Of a DNA stretch of 36,371 bases, positions 1 to 11,100 are shown piece after piece. The stretch lies in the NCBI GenBank assembly GCA_004335835.1, contig RWJK01000786.1, forward strand, positions 1 to 36,371, read 5' to 3'. Every line of letters starts with the position of its first letter. Position 1 is the stretch's first letter. The DNA comes from Scenedesmus sp. ARA3. Its lineage: Eukaryota; Chlorophyta; Chlorophyceae; Sphaeropleales; Scenedesmaceae. Both the position numbers and the translations under genes were made by a program. A model generated the notes under the pieces. It worked only from the letters and a program-made list of their open reading frames with translations. It ran no database searches and was not told where the DNA came from.

Positions 1-1895
1 CCCGGCTGCGCCTGACAAATCGCAAGGTGCTGCAGGAGCTGCCAGCTAGCCTGAACCTGACTCAGGGCATCACCGACCGGCTGGACGCACACACCTCCCT
101 GCTAGGCAAGGCAGATGGTGCCGCTGCTGCTGTAATTGCAACTGGTGGGATGAATGGGATTGATGCGGAGTTCACGGCCAATGTTGTCACCGTGGGGCCC
201 TTGACCTGCCCCAGTGGCACCTCGGCCACTCTGGGCGTCAAGACCACGAACACCAACTCCTCTCCGGACAAGTGGTTTTCGACGCAGGGCGTGGCCGCGG
301 CCGATGTGGCGAGCTATACCGCCGAGAATAAGCCCAAGCTGAACGAAGCCACGGTGTTTCACAGCGAACTCACCCATTTGGGTCTAGGGACGGCCTGGAC
401 GATGAAGATCGGCCGCGGCGGCCAAATCTACTCCCTTTCTACCCCCGAGCTCGGGGAGCTGATCCCCAAGCAGCGTGTGACCGTCGGTCAATGGATGGAT
501 GAGGTCTTTCAGCACGTCCTGTGGATGCCGCCCCAAAAGCTTGGGGGGATTTCGACCTCCGAGATCGTTGATGGCGACATTCACCAGGCCGGCATGTACG
601 TGACGAGCGACGTCACGCACCAACCGCTCCTCCCCCACAGCGTCTACTCTCCCCTCTTTGCCTACCAGCACAACCCCTGCGAAAACAAGGTGGACTACAA
701 CACCTGGCCGCTCCACGCACATCTCCCCCGCTACGCAGCGGCCACGACCATCACCGTCAATCGTCCAGTGGTGAAGCCCACGAGCGGCGCGACGTCGGAT
801 TATGCCAAGACCTGCACGGTACAGAAGAGGACCACTGATCCCTCGCCTTGGGAGACCTGCACGCAGAGTCCCTGCAACGTCACCTATGATCCGAACAGTT
901 ACCGCCAGAATCTCGTGCTGATGCACCAAACCACCTCCGATCTGGATAACGGGGTCATTCAAATTGATCTGGAAATCAATAAGTGGGGTGGATCCGTCCA
1001 CGAGGGGCTGCAGGGCCCCTGGGCCGCCTTCCGCACCAGCACTGTCCCGGTGATGATCCTGAGCAAGGCCGACGGCACCTACGAGCAGGTGGTAACGGGC
1101 GCCGACGATTCCAATTGCCCCTACTTGAGTAACGGCACGGTCGGCAACTGGGTTGCCTTGATGAACAAAAACAGCCCCGCGGGCAAGGGCATCGGCCTCG
1201 TCTTCGGCAGCGCCTCAAGCTTCTCCCCGGCCGTTGCGCCCGACTTTCTCTTGTGGATAATCTATAGCAAGGACGATCTCAGCGGCACCGTGCTCAACGT
1301 CGGCCGCAAGATTTACCTCGTGGCTGGGGAGAGCCTCTGGCTCCGCTACTTCCTCGTCCTCGGAGATATCGCCCACATCCAGGCGGAGGCCAAGGCGCTC
1401 CGCCCCTGCAATCTCATCACCAAGCAGAAGCGGAACACGGACGTAATCGAGAAGTCGGGAGCGTTGCTCGTCTGCTTTGACAAGAAGACCTTTCGCCCTG
1501 TCCGCTGCCGGCCCTCCGATACGACGCTCCAGCCGATCTTCAAGGCCTTCCGGGATTATGTCTCAGGAGCCAAGCCGCTCTTTATGTTGGCGGATAGGAC
1601 CCGCAGACGATACGTCGTCACCACCAATCCCTACTTCGTCAGCTACGATCCCACCGATAACAAGACCGCCTATCAGGATTTTCTCGGCTGGGCCCTTCCC
1701 TCCGCCAGGGCCACTTACTATTGCAATAAGATGAAGGATCCGAACTGCGCGCAGGATCTGACGACCGCCTTCGGCGCGATGACCAGCAAACCCATCATCA
1801 ACGTTGCCGCCAACCTGCGCGTGTTGACCCTCACCTCCAAGGCCGTGCCCTCGGACAGCTCGGCCTTCACCCCCGCAGCCTGCATCCCCCTCTAG
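1..1895 (+). CDS. Intronless gene of unknown function, 5' end outside window
   Basis: The reading frame is open from the left edge (R-L-R-L-T-N-R-K precedes V-L-Q-E-L-P) to TAG at 1893-1895, so the start lies upstream; the GTG at 27 is not a credible eukaryotic start. About 630 codons are visible without an intron, microsatellite or poly-Q/A tract, unlike every other long gene here except the subtilase. The protein is rich in beta-type segments, Thr, Asn and paired Cys (for example C-T-Q-S-P-C). A hydrophobic aromatic stretch lies near residues 405-445 (F-L-L-W-I-I-Y-S-K-D-D and L-W-L-R-Y-F-L-V-L-G-D). I do not recognise the family. The look is of a secreted beta-sandwich, perhaps carbohydrate-related, but that is weak inference. 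Lack of introns, more mixed codon choice and an AATAAA just after the stop make transfer or a retrocopy possible. Confidence 0.75.
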   Translation, partial: RLRLTNRKVLQELPASLNLTQGITDRLDAHTSLLGKADGAAAAVIATGGMNGIDAEFTANVVTVGPLTCPSGTSATLGVKTTNTNSSPDKWFSTQGVAAADVASYTAENKPKLNEATVFHSELTHLGLGTAWTMKIGRGGQIYSLSTPELGELIPKQRVTVGQWMDEVFQHVLWMPPQKLGGISTSEIVDGDIHQAGMYVTSDVTHQPLLPHSVYSPLFAYQHNPCENKVDYNTWPLHAHLPRYAAATTITVNRPVVKPTSGATSDYAKTCTVQKRTTDPSPWETCTQSPCNVTYDPNSYRQNLVLMHQTTSDLDNGVIQIDLEINKWGGSVHEGLQGPWAAFRTSTVPVMILSKADGTYEQVVTGADDSNCPYLSNGTVGNWVALMNKNSPAGKGIGLVFGSASSFSPAVAPDFLLWIIYSKDDLSGTVLNVGRKIYLVAGESLWLRYFLVLGDIAHIQAEAKALRPCNLITKQKRNTDVIEKSGALLVCFDKKTFRPVRCRPSDTTLQPIFKAFRDYVSGAKPLFMLADRTRRRYVVTTNPYFVSYDPTDNKTAYQDFLGWALPSARATYYCNKMKDPNCAQDLTTAFGAMTSKPIINVAANLRVLTLTSKAVPSDSSAFTPAACIPL

Positions 1896-1899
1896 GTCA

Positions 1900-1905
1900 A
1901 ATAAA
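1900..1905 (+). promoter_or_regulatory. AATAAA element just after the stop codon
   Basis: A perfect AATAAA starts five bases after the TAG stop. Chlorophyte nuclear genes normally use TGTAA as the poly(A) signal, so this is either chance or a sign that the upstream gene is not typical of its host. Its position is too close to the stop for an ordinary 3' UTR. Confidence 0.3.
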
Positions 1906-2145
1906 GCCCCGTTCCCCCGAGTTCTCAAGATGGCCAAGATCAGTGCAATCAACCTAAGAGAAGGGAGAGCGCTGCAAAGGGCAGGGAGAGCTACTAGCTA
2001 GCATAGTATGCCAAAGCCAGACTGGCTGCCCAGGTGAGCGCCACCTGGATGATGCAGAAAATAGAGCTGTTGTTGCTCAGTGTGCACCATAATGACGCGC
2101 GCTGCACTTGCCGCATGTTCGATATGTCTATTCAACGGTGCTAAC

Positions 2146-2222
2146 GGCAGCGGCAGCGTTGTGCCCAGCTGCCTGTGCAGATTCTAGCATGCGTATATTT
2201 TAGTGGCAGGCACAGCTGTGCC
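2146..2222 (+). repeat. Copy 1 of a diverged segmental repeat (partner 2653-2736)
   Basis: The block runs from GGCAGCGGCAGCGTTGT through AGATTCTAGCATG to GGCAGGCACAGCTGTGCC. It is matched in order by GGCAGCAGCAGCGTTGT, AGATTCCAGCATG and AGCAGGCACAGTTGCACC at 2653-2736. Both blocks lie upstream of a pyrimidine-containing stretch ending in a possible CAG acceptor (2288-2290 and 2802-2804). The unit therefore looks like a duplicated intron 3' end plus the start of the following exon, about 510 bases apart. Confidence 0.6.
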
Positions 2223-2652
2223 ATGTGTCTGGATGTTCACCTTTCCAGGTTTACCTTGACTGCTTGCTTCGTGTCCGTTTCAATCCGCAGGCTGCTGCTG
2301 ATGTTGCGCCTGAAGCTGATGCTGATCAAGAGCCTAGGCTGTTGGTGATGCTGGTGCTATTGATGGCATGCCTGCGCTGGTAGCTGCAGCAATCAGCCCA
2401 CCTACATCGCCTTCGGAGGTGAGAGCACTGTGCAGATTAGTCCGAACTGGACAGGCAAAGACGTGCTGAAGTGCCATCACAGTTTGTCATGCTCTGACCT
2501 TCGTTACGGCAACGACTTTGGCACCGCCTGCAGCATCGAGGCAGCAGTTGCACAGCGCAACAAGCTGCACTCCCCAAAGATGCCCAGGGCTGGCATCCGC
2601 AGCGGCAGTCGCATGCTTGTTTCCACTTTCTGTAGCAACACCATGTTGAAGA

Positions 2653-2736
2653 TGGCAGCAGCAGCGTTGTACCCAGCTCCTGCTTTGCTGCAGATTCCAG
2701 CATGCACTTTCAGTAGGAGCAGGCACAGTTGCACCA
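2653..2736 (+). repeat. Copy 2 of the diverged segmental repeat (partner 2146-2222)
   Basis: Same order of matching blocks as at 2146-2222, with scattered substitutions and small insertions. It sits inside the probable intron directly before the coiled-coil exon at 2805, which makes the pair another example of exon/intron boundary duplication in this window. Confidence 0.6.
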
Positions 2737-2804
2737 CGCTTCTGTCGGTCACGTCCTTAGGCATTAATCACGTTTTGCTTTGTGTGCTTTTCTACCCGCT
2801 GCAG

Positions 2805-3043
2805 CAACAGATGATGCATCAGGAGACAGTGTCCCAGCTGCAGCTGCAGCTGCAGGCCTCGAGGGTGAAAAATGCTCGAGGCTGAATGCCAACCAGGCTC
2901 TGAAGGCAGAGGACCAGGGCTTGAAGGCAGAAAACCAGCGGCTACAGCATAGCATCGCACAGGCACATGGGCACCTGTCAGAGCTGGCGCAGGCACTGTC
3001 AGCGGCGCGGCAGGTGCCAGCTCAGCAGCCACCTGCACACTAA
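2805..3043 (+). CDS. Probable terminal exon of a coiled-coil protein
   Basis: A CAG acceptor at 2802-2804 opens a frame (T-D-D-A-S-G-D-S-V-P then Ala-rich) that runs to TAA at 3041-3043. From about 2860 the peptide is strongly heptad-like: A-N-Q-A-L-K-A-E-D-Q-G-L-K-A-E-N-Q followed by L-Q-H-S-I and L-S-E-L-A-Q-A-L, typical of a C-terminal coiled coil. A possible upstream exon lies near 2335-2418 (A-V-G-D-A-G-A-I-D-G-M-P-A-L-V) and ends in GAG before GTGAGAG. Its phase does not join cleanly to this frame, so the 5' structure is unresolved. The product is unknown. Confidence 0.4.
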
Positions 3044-3883
3044 GAGGGTTGCGCTGGCATGTACAATTGATATGGACAGCATAAACAACTGATCTGATAT
3101 GATGGTATTTTATTCACAATCAGTCGACTGCCAGTGACTTGTTCTATGCACGTGTGTCCGCCTGGCGTTGTCTAGCAAATGCAAGTGATGTACTTGCTTG
3201 CAGGGCCATTGAGACCTCACCTCATGTTCCTTGTTGTTGGCAGAGAGTTTGCATGCAAGCATTCTGATCACATTCTGTCAAAGTAGGTGTCGAAACCATC
3301 TAGCGTGTTGTGTCAACATAGTGATTGTAGAGGTTGCATGCATGCGGACTGGCGCCCATCCCTGGTGAACATATCCCACGGGGTGATGGTATGAGCGGCA
3401 TACTTTTGCAATGGATCACGATCTATTTCGTTTGCCACCAGCCTAGCAGTGTGGCACAATGTGCTGTAGTCATGCCTGGCCTGGGCCAGTAACATCAATG
3501 GCATGTGGTGATGGTTTTCTGTATTGCTAGGGCTCAGTAACTGATTTCACCGGTGCACAACAGAGCTGATTCGATCCGCTGTTGAGTCCACAAAAAAAAG
3601 CGCGCCTAAAAGCGCGGGAGACACTTGATCAGCAAAGTTACCCTAACCTTCACAGCCTGCAACCGCAACTGCACCGCGCCACGCGGACAGTGTTCAAGGC
3701 TTCAGACTATGAACACACACAAACCATTGCTCCGCCCTGCAAACTATTAAAAAAAGTCCGTTTGCGAGTGATGTTCCTGATGAGGTAGCAAAGAAAGTGC
3801 GCCCAATGCAGCCTATCTCTGGCAATGAGCTCAAATTGCTAACGACTAGCATTGCTACCAGCACCAGCTACAATGAGCACCCG
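3044..3883. other. Intergenic, no supported gene
   Basis: No frame with coding character or paired splice sites is seen. A small GCGCG-CCTAAAA-GCGCG hairpin lies near 3601-3618 and several A runs are present. Transcripts from the gene at 2805-3043 and the opposite-strand gene ending at 3884 would converge here, but no TGTAA was found on either strand close to the stops. Confidence 0.5.
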
Positions 3884-5091
3884 CTAGCACTTCTGGGCAG
3901 CGAGCGCCTTCTGCGCAGCTGCCAGGTTGAGCCGTGCCGGCTGGGCCGCGCCCTGCGGCCGGCTGCTGAGCAGCGCAGCCCGCACCTGGTCTGCGCTGCA
4001 GCCAGGGAACGCACTCCACAGCCGCGCTGCCGCCCCTGCTACCAGCGCTGCGGCTGCTGCGCTGCCCTCCCATGCCTTGGTGGCTGCTGTTCTGCTGCCA
4101 TCCCTACGCACGTCTTGCACGATGATGTTCTTGCCAGGGGCAAGGATGTCTGGCTGCTGCTTGGCGCCGCTGCCGTAGCTGCTGCGCAGCGGGCTGCCCT
4201 CACAGTCAAACCCGCCCACAGCCAGCACCTGTGGGAACGCTGCTGGGAACGCCACACCGCTGAAGCTATCGCCAGCTGGCGCCACCATCAGCACATCCGG
4301 CGAGCCGCCGTCGACAGTGCGCCCAGTTGCTGTCGCCAGCCAGTCTGCCTCACTAATTCTAAAGCCGCTCGATCCCACCGGCGCTGTGGGCCACTGCGCC
4401 GCCACGTCCACCAGCACCACCATGCGCCAGCGCAGCGGCGGCGCGTACAGCCCGTAGTCGCGCGCCTGCAGGCCCCGTAGGTGCCCCTCGCACGCAGTAT
4501 ACGCGCGGATCCTGCTGCTGCCGCCTGTTGCCTCAGGGCTGGAGGTGAGGCTGCCGCTGTCAGGGTTCACTGGCACCACATACACGTCAGCGCCATCCGG
4601 CAGCAGCCCCCGCACGCGTGCATCCAGCCCTCTGCCCGCCCCCGAGCCTGCTAGCACACTTGCCAGGAACGTGCCGCGCTGCTTCCAGTTGCCCTTATTG
4701 TCTAGCGGCGAGTCCCAGCGTAGGGTACAGCCGCCGGGGTCCAGCGGGTGCTGCGCCACGCAGCCGTCCCAGGAGCCGCTGCTGCGCTGTGCCAGGTAGG
4801 GGCTGCTGACTGCCACACCGCTGCTGATGAGGCACAGCAGCACCTGCTCCGACTTGGTTGGTAGCTTGCTGGCGCTGGCGCCGATTGCTGACAGGGCCCA
4901 GGAGCCGCCGCCAGGCGGCTGCACGGAACACAAGTTAGCTTTGCTGCTGCTGCTGTTGCTGTTGCTGCTAGCAGGTACGGCCCTGACGGAGCTTGTGTTG
5001 GTTGTCAGCGGGGCTGCTGCTGGTGGTGCAGCCAGCAGTTGCCGGTGCAACAGCAGCCGCTGCTTCCGGCTTGTTCTCAGGAAGCTGCTGC

Positions 5092-5124
<33 letters not shown>

Positions 5125-5221
5125 GTTTGCTGTGTGTGCTGCAGCCTGCAGATGCCGCACACTTGATGGCTGCAGCATCTGGCAGCTGCAGCAGCAGCTG
5201 CTGTTCAGCACCTGCAGACAT
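3884..5221 (-). CDS. Subtilisin-fold (S8) protein lacking all catalytic residues
   Basis: A single exon of 445 aa starts at ATG 5221 and ends at TAG 3884-3886. The C-terminal two thirds follow an algal S8 subtilase: C-L-I-S-S-G-V at 130-136, R-G-T-F-L-A-S-V-L-A-G at 182-192, V-A-P-A-G-D-S at 313-319, F-P-Q-V-L-A-V-G-G at 329-337 and G-S-A-A-A-A-A-L-V-A-G at 386-396, then L-W-S-A-F-P-G-C-S-A-D-Q-V. Compared with the family motifs D-[ST]-G, H-G-T-H, A-G-N and G-T-S-M-A-A-P, the Asp is Ser133, the His is Arg182, the oxyanion Asn is Asp318 and the nucleophile Ser is Ala388. The fold is kept and catalysis is not expected. Residues 1-100 are low complexity with a Ser run from an AGC tract, and no signal peptide is visible. 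Lack of introns suggests a retrocopy or transfer. An upstream exon cannot be excluded. Confidence 0.8.
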
Positions 5222-5961
5222 AGTGGTGGCGACACTCTGTTAAGGCGAGCTGTGCCTGCACGTGTGCAGTATGTCAGGCAAGCATTACGCAAAAGTGCAA
5301 GCATATGCCTAGCTGGGTGAGCATGTCATGAAGAGACACAAAGGAATCCTCTACACTGGGTACTCAGCAAGTGTGACTGCCTAGCCACTCACCTGAGCAC
5401 CCATATAGGAAGCATGAAACGATGAGTACTGCCAGGGCTTGTACGCTGCGGTTCATGGCTGCCAGCTGAAGCTTTGATCACTGCTGATGGCACCATATTG
5501 GGGCAGGTCACTCAGGTGCTGGGCAGCTTCTGCTGGAACTGCTCCATGCTAGGTCAACCTCCAGCAGCAGGCGAAACAACGATGTTTGACAATGAAACAG
5601 AAAAAAGTACCTAAGTATCCAACGAAAGCACCACTGCACTACGGGACTCTGTTGCTGCTGCTACCTGTGTGCTGCCGAGAGCGGCTTGTGAACGGTCTGA
5701 ACTTGGAACGGCGTACTTCGTTGGAGCAAAAGCAAACATAACGGTTTATCTAGGTGTTTGTGTTACATGTCAGCAATTCGCTGTTCAGTTGGGTGCCACC
5801 TGTACCAGCACATGGATTCTCCAAGATGGTGCCCAAGCTTTGCCTCCGCTACCTGCTCGGAACTATAAGTGGTTCACACAAGTGTTAAAGCCCCTCCTCG
5901 TCTGCCCTGTCACTGACACCTGCTGCTGTTTCGACGAAGCTTACAGAGCCCACTGGCGCCC
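5222..5961. promoter_or_regulatory. Divergent intergenic region between subtilase and phosphatase genes
   Basis: The region separates the ATG at 5221 on the minus strand from the ATG at 5962 on the plus strand, so it must hold both promoters and 5' UTRs. I see no clear TATA box or known element. The plus-strand frame from 5669 is open but reads as low-quality Cys-rich sequence and is not preferred. Confidence 0.4.
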
Positions 5962-6482
5962 ATGCTGCACAGCAGCAGGCCCGCCGGTGGCCTGTGTGCA
6001 CTCGGAAGACACAAATCTCGGCCGATCAAGCAGCGGTTGGTGGCTGTCGCTTACACGAGCGGGCAAGCAAAGCAGGACCCAGCACTGGTACTGCAGCAGC
6101 AGCAACAGCAGGCTCCTGCAAGCCAGCATGGAGTGCTTGCAGCAGCTGAGCGGCTGGACTTGGACGAGGTCTGGGTTCCTTACCGCTGGCCGGGGCAGCT
6201 GGGCGGCGAGGACGTGTATATCTCAGGTGAGGCAGCTGCAGCATGCAGTGGAAAGCGGCGCCCCTTCTGCTGACCGCAGCACGCCAGTGGGGCTAGCAAG
6301 CAGCTGGCACCTTCATGACAAAATATGTTGTACAAGGTCATTCCTCAGTATTATGCTGTATTATAGGTTAGATTCCTGCAAAGCTTGGACACCGCCCGCA
6401 GCTGAAAGTCAACTTTTCATATGCACTTGCAGCGGCGTCATACTGCCATGCTGTACTGCAGCGCTTCTGCAGCAAGCTCTGA

Positions 6483-6513
<31 letters not shown>

Positions 6514-8160
6514 ACTCTATGGACTTCTGCTCACGGTTTCTCACTGCAGGCAGCTGGTGCGAGTGGAAGGAGCGGCACGTGAGCCTGCGCCACTGCAGCG
6601 CCAGTGCCAGCTACCCGGGCGACTGGGTGGCGCTGTTCAAGATGAAGACGGGCCAGCACGAGTACAAGTTCAACGTGGACGGCGGCTGGCGCGTGGCGCC
6701 CGGCGACCCGCTGGTCATGGACCCTGAGGTGGGTGGCGACTGGGGTTTTTGCAGCACAGCAGCGCTAAGGCTTATGTCACAGCAATAGCAGCACGCTGCC
6801 TTTGCCTCAGCAGCAGCACTTGCAGCAGTGTATGCCTGGTGACCCGCTGGTCATGGACCCGAAGGTGCGTGGCTGGGTGATGAGGCCATGCAGGCCAGGG
6901 GTGGGAGCAGAGCCTCTGCCGCAGCAGCAGCACTTGCAGCAGTACAGAGGCCTGTCAGCACGAGGCCAGGCTACCCGCTGGCCATGGACGAATAGGGGGG
7001 CGACTGGGGGTGGAAGGGGGCAGGGCCTGAGCCATGGCAGCAGCATCACGCCTGTGCCGCAGCAGCAGTACAGAGGCACGGAGGACTGTCAGCAACGCAG
7101 CCTGCACCGAGGCGGGTAATCGACCTCAAGGCAATTGGCGGGCCGCACAGCAGCAGGCAGAGAACCAGCTGCAGCAGCCCTGGCAGGAATTCGGCACAGC
7201 GCCAGCAGCAGCAGCAGCGCTGGCAGCACGCCAGTCACCATCCGCCAACCAGGTGCTTGGCAGTAGTGCACCGCATTGCAGCACCTGATGGTTGTTGCTG
7301 GTTGCTACAGGGCTGCCAAGGCGCGATGCATGGGACTTTCTTACAGCAGCCAGCGCCAGGATTGTTCTTAAGCAGCAGTATCTGCAGCGGAAGAGGGCCT
7401 GTCAGCCTGGTACCCTCCATAGAGGGTGCTTGCGGAGACGGGCTTGGCAAGGTGGCTGCAAAGCATGAGGCTGGCTCGCAGCAGCTGCGCTACACATGCT
7501 CATGTTCTAGGAGCAGCAGGATCACGCAACCTTGCAATTGGCTCAAGCGCCAGCATTGCGCTGGTAGGCAGCAGATTCTGCTGCGAAGCCGGGACGTGCC
7601 CAGCCACTTGCGTGGCTCTTATCCCTGCATGATTCCTTGCTGCTGCTGCTCTGCTGGCCTTGTGCCTTTGCTGCGGCCAGGGCAACATCAACAACAAGCG
7701 GCTGTGCGTGAAGAACTGCCACATCGAGTTCTGCTTCAAGTCCAACAGCCCGGTGGCGCGGTCGCCTCGCACAGTCATCAGCGTGATTGGCTCGTGGAGC
7801 AACTGGAGGGTGAGCGGGCGTGGCTGGCGTGCAGGGGGCTGCAGCAGCATGCACAGCTGGCAGGGCACGTCTTGATGCAGCAGCAGCTGGCAGGGGCCTT
7901 CTTGGTGCAGCAGCCGCTGGCAGCAGCCTCACTGCAGCTGCAAAGGCAACATGAAGCACATGACAGTGGCTGGCATGCATGGCGGCGCGGCATGAGCAGG
8001 CCTGTTCATACGTGCCACAAGCAACTGAAGCGCCTGCCTGTATCTCTGCTGCTGCGGCACTTGCGTCTGCACCTGCTGCTGCCCCTTGCAGATTGCTACG
8101 CCCCTGCAGAAGGAGGGCAGCAACAAGTGGTTCACTGAGCTCAGCCTGCCGGTGAGTGGC

Positions 8161-8195
<35 letters not shown>

Positions 8196-11100
8196 TTGGC
8201 CCGGCAGTGCAGCTGGTGCCAGAGGCCTGTATCAGCAATAACACGTGCAGCAGTTTCATTGCATCGGTCAGTTGTGCCAACAGTGTGCTGGCGCTGCCAT
8301 GTAACGGTAAGTTGCAGCGGCAGTTGACTGCTGTTGGTCCTCCATGCCAGCGCTGCTGCCACGTCCCTGGCTTGCTGCACTCCTGCATCCTGCATCTTAG
8401 ATTTCCTCGCCCTGTCTGCGCGCCTGCCTCCTGCAACCTGCAACACCGCCTGGCCCTCCCTTTCCCCCCTCTCCACCCAGCCTGGCGAGTACAGCTTCCG
8501 CTTCATGGTGGGCGACTCCACCGACCTGCACCCGGTCATGGCGGTCAGCGACAAGTATGAGCGCCAGGAGGTGGTCAACAGGGACGGCCAGCGCGTGATG
8601 TGCAACAAGGTGCGCGGTGCGGGCATGATGGGTGCTTGCAGGGCAGCCTGCTGCTTGGCCCTGGCACGGCAGCCTTTTTCCTGCAAGCTGCAGTATGTTG
8701 ATGGTAGTGCCAGGCCTGCTAGGAGGTGAATGCATCTGGCAAGGCTTGCTGCAAACTGCTCATTGTGAGACGTGCTGTTTGCCAACATGTGCGTGCTGCT
8801 CTCATGGCCTGTGCTGCAGATCCGCGTGGACGTGGCGCCCGCCTTCTACCTGTTCTATGCAACCGGCTGGCGCCAGTGCACGCTGATGTACAAGATGCTC
8901 AAGGACGGCAACGTGAGCGGCAGCAACGCTGTGTTGTTTTCGAGCAGAGACAGAAGTGGCAGGGGACGCTGTGTGCTCCTTGGGCAGGCTGTGTGTGGGA
9001 GGGCACCTGCAGCTTGTGTTCCTGCCCTGTTGTGCAGCGCCATGCTCCCGCTGCTTAGGCATCTAAGGAGTGTTCGTGTGTGCGGGTGGTGACGTGCTGG
9101 GCAACTTGAAGATCTGTGCGCTGATCTTGCCGCAGCAGCTAGCGTGCTCAGTTTGCCCCACTGCATCCTTCCTCTCCTCTTCTTCCTCTTGTCCAGCCGC
9201 TGACGGCGGCGTGGCAGGTGGCGGCCATGGACGACAGCCCCAGCCGGGCAGAGCCGTGCGGTGAGAACAGCCGCTGGAAGCAGGCCATCATCGCGCTGCC
9301 TGCGGGCGTGGACGCCAGCGATAGGGACCGCTACAGCATGCAGTTCTTCATCCAGGTGCGGCTGGCAGCAGCAGCAGCAGCAGAAGGATTGGTGCAGCAG
9401 GAGCAGCAGCAGCAGCATCAGCAGCTGTGATCATACAACACTGTTCATTGCACTGTTCTTCACACTTTGATCGCTCACTGAAAACTGGAAAAGGTTCTTT
9501 TCTATAGACGTGCTGAGGGTAGTTACATATAATTTGCCGCCAGAACAGTGCACTGACTTGTCTGCTGCAACTGTGGTGCACCGCAACTGCAGGGGCCCCG
9601 GCTGGGCGACAGCAGCGACGAAGACAACCCAGGCGGCAGCAAGGACAGCAGCAGGCGCCGCTCCAGCGTGCGCGCCAACAACGGCAACGGCAACGGCGCG
9701 CAGCAGTCGGCCGAGGACGCTGCCGCTGCGCGCTGGTTTGCACCGCTGCCTGATGATGGCGTGCCTGGTGACCTGCGCAGCCAGGTCAAGGTAGACACGC
9801 CCGACAAGCAGAGCGCCAGCGCCTGCTACCAGCTGCGCTGGCCGGGCGGCTGGAAGCTGCAGCGCGGCACCATCACCAAGTTTCCCTGCGTGACCAAGCC
9901 GCCCGTGCTGCTGGTGAGCTGGGGGCGGAGTGTGGGGCGCTGGCGGCTGTCTGCGCAGTGGCTGCTGCTACCTGGGCTGTGTAGTGACTTAGTGTTGTGG
10001 TGTGCGTGATGTTGGTAGCAACCTTGCTTTGGGGCCACTATCCTGCAGGACGCTAACACAGCAGCTTCTTGTGGTGCTGCGATGCCTTCAGCTACATGTA
10101 TGCAGGCAGCTACTCAAGTGTGTCATCTGCGTCACCCCGTGCCGCACATTGCGCTGTTTGACACCGTTTATGTGTGTTGTCACTTTTGTTTGCCGCCGCG
10201 CAGTGCGCGGACATTGACGGCACCATGGTCAACGAGCACTCTGACAAGAAGGAGCAGTTCTGGATGGACGCCCGTACCAAGGAATTCCAGGAGTACTGGT
10301 GAGCGCAGGCAGCGGCCGTGCTGCCAGCAGTACAGCTGGGCATGAGCACAGCAGCGCTGACGGCGGCAGGAAGCGTGCAATGCGCTTGTTGCTGTCATGT
10401 CATGTTCTGTAACTCAGCAGCAGCTGGTGAGCCCTAGCAGTGGCGCTGCCTGCAGGGATGTAAGGCAACAGCACACGTAGAGCAGGAATTACAGTAGTGT
10501 GTTTGTTGGTTGTCATGTCAGCACTGAGCATGGTGTGCAGTGCAGCACGGCTGCAATGCTGCTGCACATGCGCGGCAGGCAACATGCATTTGCGCCTGCT
10601 GTGGTTATGTCGAGTATTGCACTTGCGTCAGCAGCGGCTGGTGCATGTTCTCAGCGGCGCTGCCAGCAGGTCAGCAGCGCAGCAGCGCCTGCTGCAGCAG
10701 GCACAGGCAACTTGTGCCTGTAGATCATCATCGTTGCAGCAGCTGGTTACTCGGCTGACCTGTGTCCTGTGTGCTGCCTGCCCATGCTGCCGCCTGCTGT
10801 CTATAGGGAGAGCAATGCTGCGCTGGCTCGCAGCGTGCTGGTGTTCAACACGGGCCGCTCCAAGGGCCAGCTCATCTGGCTGCTCAAGGAGAAGCCCATG
10901 CTGGCGGTGCCGGACGTGCTCATCACAGCAGTGGGCACCAAGGTGCGCCCGGCACTGCTTTTGTGTACTTCGTGCTGCTGCTGCTGCTTGTTTGCCCAGC
11001 AAAAACGTTTGATGTCCTGATGCTTTCGGACTTAGTTATCAAGCTTATGCTGGCAGTGCCAGGCGTGCTCATTTGTGGGCACCAAGATGCGGTGCGCTGG

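Noticed and set aside
27..1895. GTG at 27 as the start of the first gene
   Set aside because: The frame is open to the window edge and GTG is not a normal nuclear start, so the gene is partial at its 5' end.
3601..3618. Small GCGCG hairpin as a terminator
   Set aside because: The stem is only five base pairs, and intrinsic terminators of this type are not used by nuclear genes.
5669..6514. 281-codon plus-strand frame upstream of the phosphatase domain
   Set aside because: It is Cys-rich, ends in a CTG-driven Cys run and is in a different frame from the exon that splices in phase into the CBM48-like module.
7543..8436. 297-codon minus-strand frame
   Set aside because: It lies antisense to well-supported phosphatase exons and consists largely of Ala/Cys runs from CAG and CTG tracts.
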